From contig CM071936.1 in NCBI GenBank assembly GCA_016081115.2, forward strand, positions 89,023,943 through 89,087,942: a stretch of 64,000 nucleotides of DNA, given 5' to 3'. The notes under the pieces were generated by a model. It saw only the letters and a program-made list of their open reading frames with translations, did no database searches and was not told the DNA's origin. The DNA is from Rehmannia glutinosa. Its lineage: Eukaryota > Streptophyta > Magnoliopsida > Lamiales > Orobanchaceae. The translations under genes were made by a program, and so were the position numbers. Shown here in pieces: positions 33,994 through 45,054 of the stretch (position 1 is its first letter; each line of letters starts with the position of its first letter).

Positions 33994-36900
33994 ATGGAAA
34001 ATCGTGATGCTCATGACAATGAAAGTACTACAATCTATTCATACAACAATACTATTTCGCAATTTTGGATGTTAAATACAATCTTGCTGCGTTTTAAATG
34101 TAAATGTTTGTCTTTTGTAGATGAAATTTTTGTTTTAGATACTAGTGGTGTACCAAATGATGATAAATCAAACAAAGGTAATGTGTTGCATATTTTATAT
34201 TGTAGTTTAAAGGTATTACTTTTTCAGTAAAAAGTATTACTTTCTCTGTGAAAAGTATTTACGTTTTCTGTGAAAAGTATCTATTTCAAAACATAAAGTT
34301 TTACAATCTCCTATGTGTATCTCTTTGATTTTTATAGATAAAATTCTAATTTTAGCTACCAGTAGTGTACCACAACTTGATAAATCGAAAGAAGGTAATG
34401 TGTAACATATTTGATACTTTAGTTTTAAAAGTATTACTTTTCCGGTAAAAAGTATTGCCTTTTCTATGAAAAGTATCATATTTATGACATAAAGTATCCA
34501 TTTAGGTGGAGCAATTGCTATTGATTATAGTGATGAAACTAATGAAATTACTAATTTAAAAGATGCAAATGATATATTTCCCATTGAAGATGAAGGTAAT
34601 AGTTACTTATTGTTTGTTATTTTGAATATTTAGTACAAAAATGATTTTATGAAAAATGATGCAGAAAACAACAATGGTGGGTTTGATGTAAGTGGTTCTC
34701 TTCTCCATTTAACACAAGGGACAATCAAAGAAATGCATAAGTTGTATTGTGATCATGCTCGTGCTGTTGGATTTAGTGTACGGAAATCAACTATTAGAAA
34801 ATCTACATGTATTGCTTACCACATAAAAGTATCATATTTTACATAAAAAGGATCACGTTTCACATAAAAGTATCACATTTATCCGTAAAAGTATCATAAC
34901 TTTTCTTCCACCAGTTTTTTTTTAATTTTTGCAACAAGAGTATTGCTTTGCACATAAGAAATACCACTTTTATCCATAGAAGTATTATTTTTCCTGGAAA
35001 AAGTATTAGTTACATATGTTTTCTTTGTATTTCAGATGAAGTGGGTGTTGTCATTAAGAAATATTTTGTATGTTCTGCTTCTGGATTTAAGGACACCACT
35101 AGCACAACAAAGAATAAGACTAATGTTACATGCACAGGATGCAAAGCTTCATTGCAGACAAAATTAAATGGGGACGGACTTTATGAAGTTCTTCAACATG
35201 TTACAAACCACAATCATTCACTAACCAGAAAGGAATGGAATCTACATTGTTCAGAAAGAGTCATTTTGAGTGAAAAAGGCAAAGCTATTGAAGGTATGAT
35301 CACTGTTCAAAATACCGCATCGCATCGCCGCCGTTCAATCGGTTATACCGTTATCTAGGATGGGTGGTCGGACGATGCACGGAAGGTCCTAATAACCGTT
35401 TTAACGGTTAAATCGGTCAATACCGGTCAATACCGGCCAAACCGGACAATACCGGCCATACCGGCCTAAAACCGGTTGAACCGAAATTTGCTTTTTTTTT
35501 GTTTTTGTATTTTTTTCACTTTTCTTATAAAAATAGAATTTATAAACTTAATATTTAATATATTTATGTCATTTTTGAGCTAAATATATACATTTTTTCG
35601 TTTTTAACTAAACATATACAACTTTCCCTTCTATATTAATAAATTATATTCATATTTTATATAATATAATTTCAAATAAATATTTTTTATTAAAACCGGT
35701 AAAACCGGCGGTTGAACCGGTCCGACCGGTTGAACCGCATACCGGTGGCTTGGCCGGTTTGATCACCGGTACGATATTTAAAACACTGGGTATGATATCT
35801 TGCGGAATGAGAGCTACTCAGTCTTGCAGATATATGGTTCATGATGCAGGAGGAGAAGAATCCATTGGCCATACTTTGAAAGATCATCTCAATTTTGTTA
35901 ATCTTTTGAAAATAGAAGCAATAGAATGCGGCGATGCACAAACTTTGATTGACATCTTATATCAAGAAGATAAAGAAGAAGAAGACCTTTTTTTTAGAGT
36001 GAAGTTGGATGACATGAGCAGATTGAGTAATGTATTTTGGAGGGATTCCATGATGAAAAAAGACTACAAGATATATGGTGATGTTATGGTATTTGACACA
36101 ATATATCGCACGAATAAGTATAACTTGATTTGTGTTTCTTTTGTTGGGATCAATAATCATTGGAAAAATGTGATGTTTGGTTGCGCTTTCTTATCCAATG
36201 AAAAGGATGACTCATTTGAATGGCTTTTTCAAGTTTTTATGAAGTTAATGGGTGGGAAATATCTTATAACTTTGTTCACTGATCAAGACCAAGCAATTAG
36301 CAATGCAATTGAAAATGTATGATGTACAGAAAGCATAAATTAGATACCTTTAGTAACAAAAATGATACTTTTCTTCATAAAACATATACTTTTCCTCTGA
36401 AAATAGATTTTTTGTTTTTAAATTCTAATAGTTTTTCCCTTACCGTTATGTAGGTTTTCGCTCAAATAAGTCATAGAATATGCTTATGGCACCTTCACTA
36501 GAATGCTATAAGTCGGTTTGGACGACTGAAACACAACAATTCTATCAAGGAAATGTTCAACAAATGTTTGACTGGTTGCATTGATGAAACTGACTTTGAA
36601 AGTTGCTGGAAATCTATGATACTGTAGTATGAGTTACACGATGACTCTTAGTTTAAATGTATGTATGATTTGAAGCAAAAATAGTGTACTGCACTAAGCA
36701 AAGATTTCTTTTCTGCGGGAATATTATCCTCACAAAGGAGTGAGAGTACGAACAACACAATAGGATTCAATGCCAAGAAAACGACGACTTTAACTAAATT
36801 TTATGTCATTTTCCAAGGGGCAATAAAGCGTTGGAGAAACACTGAAAAAGAAAATGAATTCCAATGCTCAAGATCAATTTTAAAATCTGTGCTACCATTG

Positions 36901-37268
36901 ACCGGAATGTTGAAGCATGCTGCAGAGGTATATACACTAACAATTTTTAAGGATTTGGAGGCTGAGTTCATTAAAATATATCTACCAACTGTACCATTGT
37001 TGAAGTTGAAGAGAACTTATGGTTTGAAGGGAACTTAATGGTTTATGACATTTTATCAAATGATGATAATTGTTGTCATCGTGTGGTGTATGATTGTTTA
37101 CCTATTCCCATTAACTGTTATTGTAAAAAGTTTGAAGAGTATGGTTTACTTTGTTCTCACAGCTTAAGAGTGCTACATATGCATTCTACATCCAAAATTC
37201 CGGACTGTTACACCGCCAAAAGATGGACAAAGTTTGCAAAAATTGAATTGTGGGAAAAGTTCAGTTAG
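33994..37268 (+). pseudogene. FAR1-type MULE transposase, spliced, broken
   Basis: The N-terminus may begin at Met 33994 (MENRDAHDNESTT). Short exons bounded by AG/GT follow: about 34121-34176, 34338-34396, 34506-34594 and from 34665. The first two encode similar peptides (DTSGVPNDDKSNK and ATSSVPQLDKSKE), an exon duplication. Then come a FAR1-type DNA-binding domain (LYCDHARAVGFSVRKS; later CSASGFKD, CTGCKASL, HNHSL), a MULE transposase core (MVFDTIYRTNKYNL; FTDQDQAISNAI, with its acidic residues), and a SWIM finger (NCYCKKFEEYGLLCSHSLRV, 37120-37180). Stops at about 36500-36690 and a MITE at 35301-35788 disable it. Domain order matches FHY3/FAR1-related MULE transposases (Jittery type). Confidence 0.8.
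35301..35788. mobile_element. hAT MITE inside the transposase gene, 488 bp
   Basis: The ends are CACTGTTCAAAATACCG and, inverted, CAGTGTTTTAAATATCG. The exact 8-bp duplication GGTATGAT lies at 35293-35300 and 35789-35796. The interior is full of ACCGGTT/AACCGGT words. With one copy of the duplication counted, the flanking transposase frames are in phase, so the gene was still open here when the MITE arrived. The ORF starts at 34948 and 35750 run into it. Confidence 0.88.
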
Positions 37269-38512
37269 AGAATTTAATATTCAGATAAACATAATGATTG
37301 TGTTCCTTGGAGACATGAAATGACACACAAATATTATAATTAATCTTGTTCTGAAATACCAATACAATGAGGATGCAAGAAGCATTTTAGAAGATGGCTA
37401 CAACATGGATTTTATGGCTATTGATGTGTTGACAGATATACCAAATTCAACAGAGCACAATGATGTTTCCAATTCTTCTACAAGCATTTTGGATCCAACA
37501 TGATTAGTTACAAAAGGGAGGAAAGGGCATTTACGAAAAAACAAGAAGAAGAGAAGCAGTGAAACGTTAGACACACATCCATCAAAGGAGTTTGGTTCAA
37601 AAACTCCTAATCCTAGATTATTTTAGTAATCGAATGAATACTTTTGAATCAAACTAATACTATTGTTTTGTAGTTTTTTAAATTGATACTTTGGCCATAT
37701 TTATTTGATGCTTTGTTGGTAAAAAAATTAATACTTCATGCACAAAAATTGATACTTTGTTGGTAAAAAGTGATACTTTATGCACATAAAGTAATAATGT
37801 TAAGTAAAAAAGTGATAATTTAAACATATACTTTGTTGGTAAAAAGTGATACTTTGTTAGTAAAAACCGATACTTTATTTATAAAAAGTGACACTTTAAA
37901 CATATTTTTTGCTTGTGAAAGAAAAAAATATAAGACAGAATCAATCATCCATGAAGTTTATTTGTAATGAGCTCAAATAATCAAACATATCGATTGTGCG
38001 ATGCAAGCGTTGGAGTATTGGCAAACATATCGAAAGAGGGAACGATGAAATTACACTTAGTGAAGCAAGAAAATACAATTTTATTTGTGACAAATATAAC
38101 CATTGTTTTGGGGTTTGAGATTTTCAATTCAAATATAGACTGGGAGTTTCCATTCGAGTTATACTTTGTTGGGAAAAAATGATACTTTATGCACATAAGT
38201 GATACTTTTAAATAAAAAAGTGATACGTTTCACCTACGGTTGTACATATAACAAAAACTATGCAAGTATCATTTCCATACAAACACTAGTACCCATTACA
38301 AAAAAAATCGTACTTTCTTATTAAAAAGTCATACATTAAGCACGGAAGTGATACTCTAAGCACAAAAACATAAAGCATGTTTTCCCCATACACAGTTGTA
38401 CCCCATCAAGTATTAAACTTCAAAAAATCCAAAAAACTACAAAGAACTATACAAATCCCATTAACCTATCAAGCATCACTACTGATAACATCCAAAAAGT
38501 ATATTTATAGAC
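37269..38512. repeat. AGTGATACTTT-type repeat field between MULE genes
   Basis: The spacer between the transposase and Ulp1-like pseudogenes is dominated by degenerate TTGATACTTTGTTGGTAAAAA and AAGTGATACTTTA words in both orientations. A short plus-strand C-terminal tail of the transposase (DGYNMDFMAIDVL, then basic KKRSSETL) can be read at about 37395-37620. The ORFs 37967-38196 are not supported as genes. Confidence 0.55.
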
Positions 38513-41500
38513 TTAAAATATTAGTTCTAAATTACAATTCAAAACATCTTTTTGTTCTTTTTCTCCTTCATAGCTCAAACGGAAGAACATCTTTCTCCAT
38601 TTGAACTCTCTTTCATTCAAACGATGTAGGACAATCCTTGCATAATACGAAGCCCTCAACTTACGTCGTTCTTCTAGCTTCAATGACAAAGGGAAAAAAT
38701 TAGTATACACAAAGGATTTTATTACATTAAACTTCAAAACAAAGAAAAAGATTCTTACCAGGCACAAATTTGGATCGGAGTACACACTCCCCCTGAAGTT
38801 TTCCATGTGATGAATTAAAAAAATACCACAATCAATATTTTTCAAATTAATCTGCCATGAAAAATGGATATCGTTCAACTTCTTTAGCTTTGGGGTGTCC
38901 TTTGCTCCTTCAAGAACACTGACCATTACATTACATTTAAGAACAACTTACATTTTCAAAAAATAGAAAATAATACAAGAAAATATAATTATTTACCACT
39001 AATTTTGCAAGATCCTCATAGTCAACAACAACATCTTCATGATGCACCATGTTGTTAAGATATTGCACCTTTTGATCCACAAAGTTGATGCCAAAGTAAT
39101 GTTGCATAGCATCTTTGGTATAAAAATCTACATTTCCAACAAATAGAGACTTATCGTTTCATGTTAGAAAGTAAGTGCAAAAACGCAAACAAAATCAATC
39201 TTATCAAATCCACAGTACTCAGATATTTATAATTTCCTGACAACTTCAAGTGGTTCCAGTAATCTCTCACATTTTTTGCATTATCCTGCTCTCCAACCTT
39301 ATTGAACAACTTCTAAAGATACAACTGTTGTAAAAAAGAAATTGATTAAAAGAATGAAATACTTTTTTGAATCAATGTGGTACTATTATTGATAAAAGTA
39401 GTACTTACAGGGTGTTGGGCATTAAAATTAAAACATTTTGAGGCTCTAGGATCTTTATTAAGCAATACATATCATACGTCTAAAATGCTTACATGGATCA
39501 ACTTCGACAAGCTCATCGTTGAATCTCATCAAAGACAATAAAGTGAACCCCATCATGAGCAAAGATATTTGACCTAAATTTGGAAAACAAAATACAACGT
39601 TAGTCAGAAAATTCAGAGTGATACTTTATTGGTAAAAAATGATACTTTATGCACATAGAGTTATACTTTTAAATTAAAAAGTGATACTCAAATTAAAATA
39701 TTTTCAGCATACTTACTCTATCATTCGTTTGTGAGTAAAAAAGCAATAGTCAACGATATCTTTCTCTTTCCCGCTCATATGGTCAAGTGAATCTTTGTTT
39801 TTCTTCATAAATTGGCAATGAAAATTGATCTCTCTCGCAATGGCCAGGGCTCATCCATGCACTCACTTTGTCTTTTTCCTCCGCCTCCCGAAACCTCCTT
39901 CATCACCATCTCCAAAACCTCCTTCATCTTGAGAAAAAAATTCTTTATGAATTTCTTCACCAAACTTTTCAATATCATCCTCGTGTGCATTCTCGGGGAG
40001 TGAGTAGGTCAAAATTTGGCATCTCATTTGCCGATTTTTCATCATCTCAAATTCTCCACAACTTTATTGATGTACTCATGAAGTCTAACATCGAAAAAGA
40101 ACTTCGCTCTCGGTCACGGAGATGTGTGGAAGAACTTGCAATTTTTTTCTCTTGCTTCCCTTCACGCTTCCAGTTTGTTGAACATCTCCATGTGAAATTT
40201 GGTTAGAACATTGAAGTTCCTCCTGAATAGCGTAATCGCTTCATGGACATTCTACAATTATAAAAAAACAAAATAGTAAGTGAAAAAGTTTTACTTTTAA
40301 GGTTAAAAGTGATACTTTTATGGGTGAAAGTGATACTCTGTATACTTGACAAATATCACCACATCTCACATCCATGCATAAAATACTTTTAGTATATACT
40401 TGATACTTTGATCCCAAGAGTTATACTTTTAGGCATAAAACTGATACTACAATACTTGACATACAACACTCATACATGGAATACTTTTATCCCTAAAAGT
40501 GATATTTTATGAGCTAAAAGTAATACTTTTAGGGGTAAAATTGATGCTCTATACTTGAGAAATATCACCAAAAGTAGATTCATATCTAGTATACTTATAT
40601 TAATAAAAATGATACTTTTAGACATAAAAGTCATACTATTAAGGTTAAAAAGGATACTCCATACTTAACAAAATCACTAAAGCATATACAAGCTTAGGGG
40701 TGGCAAATCGTGTTATTATGTCGTGTTTCGTGTCGACACGATAACAACAAGACATGATAAGGACACCCGCGAACACGACACGATAAGGATCTGCTCCGAC
40801 ACGAACACGAACACGAAAATTTTCGTGTCAACACGACAAAACACGATAAGTTAAAAACAAAAAAAAAATGATTTATATGTTAATACATGATAATAAATTA
40901 CACGATATTACATGATATTACATGATAATACACGATATAAACATACATAATATTAGGTTATCGTGTCACTATCGTGTCACTAACAGGTAAACATGTCATT
41001 ATAGTGTTCGTGTCGTGTCATTATCGTGTTACTAACAGGTAAACGTGTCATTATCGTGTCCTTATTGTGTTCGTGTTGTGTCATTATCGTCACTATCGTG
41101 TTCGTGTCCTTATCGTGTAAACACGTAAAAACACGAACACGACACAAAATTTTCATGTCCTTATCGTGTTGACACGATAAGGACACGAACACGATAAGGC
41201 TAAATACTAACCCGCTATTTTTGTATCGTTTTTTTGTCGTGCTATCGTGTCGTGTCAAAAATTGCCACCCCTATACAAACTTACATCTCTAGCCATTCTG
41301 TGCACCTCATCATCCGAAACCTCATCACATCTGGGTAGCTTCAGATTTATATAATCTGATGGATTCTCAACACCTTCATCATGCTGCTCGTCCTCAGTTT
41401 CTTCATCAGGCTCTTTCTCAATTTCTTCATCATCATCTTCATTTTATTCATCAATTTATTCGTCATGCTCTTTCTCATCACGCTTTTTATCAGCATGTAC

Positions 41501-42720
41501 TGTCCTTCTTGAGCTAACAGGGTATGTGTCAGTAACCCATTCACCCTGACCTAGCCCACCCAACAAATTTTTTTCTTGATTCTTTTTTTCAATTTCTTAG
41601 CATCCCAATGAGAAATCAGAGGTAGATTGGTTGGTTCAACATTGCCTCACCATTTCATTCTATGAAAATATAGAATCAGCAACACAATAACGTAACCACT
41701 AACATATCTTGCACTCGGATTCTCGTTATACTTGTTCACTCCCACACACAACTTTTTCAAAATGTATGAAAACCAGTCGTACTCTTTTATTCTATTCACA
41801 TCATCCAACATTTTATACAATTCAAATCCACCTTCCTATTGCTCCTTGGTGTCAAAAACACAGACAAATAATAAATAACAAACAATCTCTTAAAATCATT
41901 ACCACCATCCAATAACATACTAAAAACATTCTTCAAACTAGGCACTAAACTATCACCATCAATGCCACAATTCTCATTCAACTCATCCATAATAACAACG
42001 CACTCCCCCCGCTTAATTTCGTCAACAGCCTGTCCTTTCCCTAGATACTAAAAAGACATCCTGAATATCGCCAGTAGTAACGCCATATTATCAAATCTCA
42101 ACATTTGACTGGTCCCATTAATATTTTTACCAGCTTTCTCACCATATTCATAGGGAATGTGACTCAATTGAAAACTTCAACAAACCCCCAAAGCCTATGT
42201 TTTTTTTATGTCTTTCTTTTGTCTACCAGTCAAACTACTCTTGAGGTTTACATTGCAAAATGAAATCTCTGCAATTAAATAGTACATATTTATCAGAAAA
42301 CATCTTATAATTTACACATTGTTCACATAGAAAATTGTATTGATAGCAGAAAATACATTTTTACCTAGCTTTCTTCTTTTTCTTGCCACCTTCCTCCTCG
42401 TCCACTACAAAAAAGTGTTAACAGAAAACATGACAAAAATAATTATTACTAAAAACACTATATATTACCTTTCTTCAGTCACATCTTTCTTTATTTTTTC
42501 TGAAATCCTCATCTTCTTTCCAATATTTTGATCCTCGTCAATTTCTTATTTCTTCGGTTTTACATCCTTATCAACTTTCCTTTTCCCAGCAACACCTTTC
42601 CCTTTTTCTACCTCTACTCTTTTTCCATCTCCAGACTTCCGGGCTTTACTTTGTAATACCCTTTTTTTCTTTCTACTTTCTGTTTTACTCCCTTATCCGT
42701 AACAGGAACTATTGCTAATT
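38513..42720 (-). pseudogene. Ulp1-like cysteine protease gene carried by the MULE, decayed
   Basis: Read on the minus strand. A lysine-rich segment (about 42700-42360) is followed by an N-terminal domain piece (FKRLFVIYYLSVFLTPRSNR, about 41900-41800) and an acidic Glu/Asp stretch (about 41560-41290). Then come fragments DGVHFIVFDE (about 39520) and KEKDIVDYCFFTHKRM (about 39770-39720), and finally WQINLKNIDCGIF at 38818-38860, the catalytic-cysteine block of Ulp1/C48 proteases, before HHMENF. Introns hold AGTGATACTTTT repeats, and several stops break the frames. Ulp1 family members remove SUMO; MULE-borne copies are of unknown role. The exon structure is only partly readable, and the gene is probably dead. 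Confidence 0.6.
40695..41273. mobile_element. hAT MITE built of ACACGATAA repeats, 579 bp
   Basis: The ends TAGGGGTGGCAAATCGTG and inverse AAAAATTGCCACCCCTA are flanked by TACAAGCT (40687-40694) and TACAAACT (41274-41281), an 8-bp duplication with one change. The interior is a dense array of GTGTCATTATCGTGT and ACACGATAAGGACACGAACA words in both orientations. It lies in an intron of the Ulp1-like gene. The ORF 40980-41258 is low-complexity. Confidence 0.85.
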
Positions 42721-43901
42721 CATCAACCATGTAATTCCCTACGAAAACATATGGAACACTATATCATTAAAAAATCATTATACATTTTACATACAATGTG
42801 ATACGTTTTATATGAAAATTTATACTTTTTATATAAAAAGTGATACTTTTCATAGTATTACAAAATTATGTAAGAAACATAATAAAAAACACATGTAATA
42901 CTTTGTTACAACAAGCGATACTTTCACGACCAAAAGTAATACTTGTAAGGGCAAAAGTGATACTATACATTTACATAAGAACTTCATAAACACAATGGCA
43001 CTTCATATGCGAACTACAGAAACCTAAAATACATCTAAAACACATGCTCGAATTAGACCCATAGTATACACTTCAATACAAAAATATATGGAACACAATA
43101 TCATTACAAACTTGATACTTTTTACATACAAGGTGATACTTTATATATAAAGTTATACTTTTTATTAAGTGATACTTGTTATATTAAAAGTGATACTTTT
43201 CATAGTATTACAAATTTATGTAAATAACATAATAAAAATCAAATGTAATACTTTGTATACAACAGCTGACACTTTTACGACCAAAAGTAGTACTTGTAAC
43301 AAAAGTGATACTATAAAATTTATATACGAAATACATAACCCTGAAATACATGTAAAACACATGTAATACTTTGTGTATAACAACTGATACATTTACGACC
43401 AAAAATAATACTTGTAAGGTCAAAACTGATACTATACATATACATGAGAACTTCATAAACACAATGGTACTTCGTCAAACCTAAAATACATCTAAAACAC
43501 ATGCTTGAATTAAACCCATAGTATACATTTCAGTTGAAAAAAACATGCTAAAAAAACTCTAATAAAATATGAACTGAAATTTAAACCCTAACATACAGAA
43601 ATTAAACCCTAACATACATAAATTACCACGGTTTAGAGAACCAAATATCCATGAAACGACTTTCAAAATAACTAGAGAACCAAAAGAATCGAAGAAAAAA
43701 AACGAATGAAAAAATTACAGAAATTGAAGGAAAACCTAGTTTTGCTTTCAAACTTCGAATCACTATGCTCGATATCAACACACGCTCACATAAATCATAG
43801 AAATAGCTAGAGAACAGACGATTTCGATAGCTTAATCGATGGTTTCAGAGATGTGGGCGAGGGTTGAGAAGTCATGGGTGATGGTTTATGTTTCGTGCGA
43901 G
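42721..43901. repeat. Right subterminal part of the MULE
   Basis: Dense TAAAAGTGATACTTTT and ACTTGTAAGGTCAAAA words form a tandem-like field, with two similar blocks at about 42780-43020 and 43080-43450 (about 300 bases apart). The 5' end of the Ulp1-like gene may lie here; no start codon could be fixed. ORFs at 43169-43502 come from the repeats. Confidence 0.5.
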
Positions 43902-44251
43902 TAGGGATGGCAAAATGACCCGCCCCGTGGGTACCGACCTTGCCCCGCCCCGTGTTATTTTTTTTTATTTTTTTAATATATTTACTGTATATTTTACAAG
44001 TATATTATATAAAATAATATAGTTTCATGTATTAAATATTATATTTAACATATATAATGATAAATTTTATAAATAATATGCATTTATAATACAAAATATA
44101 ATGTCAAAAATTATTAATAATATAAAATATAAGATAAAAATATAAGAAAAAATAAAAAAAATCAAAACGGGGTGGCCCGCCCCGCCCCGCGGATGGGACG
44201 AAATGGGTCTGGATATCGAGATACCCGCCCGCCGTCCCATTGCCATCCCTA
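43902..44251. mobile_element. hAT MITE, 350 bp, with perfect 8-bp duplication
   Basis: TAGGGATGGCAAAATGACCC at the left and the inverse CCCATTGCCATCCCTA at the right, flanked by CGTGCGAG at 43894-43901 and 44252-44259. GC-rich arms (GGGGCGGG) enclose an AT-rich core. It belongs to the same family as the 6852-7440 MITE and lies just inside the right end of the MULE. Confidence 0.88.
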
Positions 44252-44688
44252 CGTGCGAGAGAATTCGAAGAGAGAGAGAGAATAGGAGAGTGAGAATAGA
44301 GAATCAAAATAGACGTGGAGTAGGGGCGGGTTGGACTAGGTAGTTCTGATCCATGGGTTGCGGGTTTCGGGTACGGGTTTGGGGCTCCATCTCACGGATC
44401 TATATCCGTGAGACAGTCTCATATAAGTTTTTGTGTTTAACATATACGTACTGCACATTTAGCACTATTATACTGCATGTTTAACATATATGTACTGCGT
44501 ATTAAAATTGTCAAACAAAAATATGTGAGGACCGTGAATTAAGTAATCAGTTATATGGTAAATGGCTAATCTACCCTTGTTCGAATTAAAATAAAAAAAC
44601 GCTTAAAAATTAATTAAATCTAAACCTTTGAAAAAATGGGCCAATATAACTGTCTTACCCAAGGAGGGTGTCATTTTAACCACACCCT

Positions 44689-45040
44689 ATATAGATATAT
44701 GTGTGTGTGCGCGCACACGAGAGATATGGGCCAATCGACTTTATAAGAACGTCTAACCGATTGAAACAATGATCCGATGACTCAGTTATTAATCCATTAA
44801 TCCAATTTTGTGTCCGCTTCCAATTTAAAAACATTAACTACTACGATTTGAGCTCTATAACAAAACATTTTTCATAAAAGAAAATGGGATTCTATTGAGA
44901 ATCTACATTTTAGATCTGGAAAGTATGGTAATTGAAACCCAAATTTGTCCAATTCATCGACAAATTTGGATTTTTAAATTGTCTGGAATTTGACTCGAAA
45001 ATCAAAAATTCAATTCGATTAGATTCAATTCCAATAATTA
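44689..45040. other. Intergenic DNA, nothing recognised
   Basis: It starts with a TG/CG-rich microsatellite (about 44700-44720). The rest is AT-rich and non-coding. The ORF 44910-45152 crosses the start of the truncated LINE. Confidence 0.4.
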
Positions 45041-45054
45041 AGAACAAATTTTTG

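Larger units (their letters stand above)
33657..44435. mobile_element. 10.8-kb Mutator-like element with FAR1-type transposase and Ulp1-like gene
   Basis: Terminal repeats of about 70 bases: the left end has GAGACCGTCTCATGG and the right end, read inward, GAGACTGTCTCACGG. Each contains a palindrome (33674-33703; 44387-44420). TTTAACATATA flanks both sides (33646-33656 and 44436-44446), consistent with a 9-11 bp MULE duplication. The related sequence at 33430-33500 shows the uninterrupted site. Inside are a transposase pseudogene (plus), a Ulp1-like protease pseudogene (minus), AAAAGTGATACTTTTA-type repeats, and three hAT MITEs. MULEs carrying Ulp1-like genes are known from rice and Arabidopsis (Kaonashi) and melon (CUMULE). 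Confidence 0.75.
33176..44688. mobile_element. TA-flanked repeat E, split by the large MULE
   Basis: Left arm (from about 33176: GGGGGGATCATGTGAGACCA) and right arm (to about 44688: inverse of AGGGTGTGGTTAAAATGACA) show weak inverse similarity of the element A/C/D type. TA-rich microsatellites lie at both ends. Its body (33176-33656 plus 44436-44688) contains TGCATATTTAATATATATGTA words in two tandem copies, with a (GA)n run at 33546-33587. The MULE lies in the second copy; the first copy serves as an empty-site reference. Confidence 0.45.

Noticed and set aside
35750..35788. Start codon of a 190-residue ORF within ACCGGT repeats
   Set aside because: This part lies in the hAT MITE; the genuine transposase frame enters at 35789.
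42405..42425. CACTACAAAAAAG as a CACTA transposon end
   Set aside because: On the minus strand it reads as an intron acceptor (TTTTTTGTAG) before a lysine-rich exon of the Ulp1-like gene, and no subterminal repeats accompany it.
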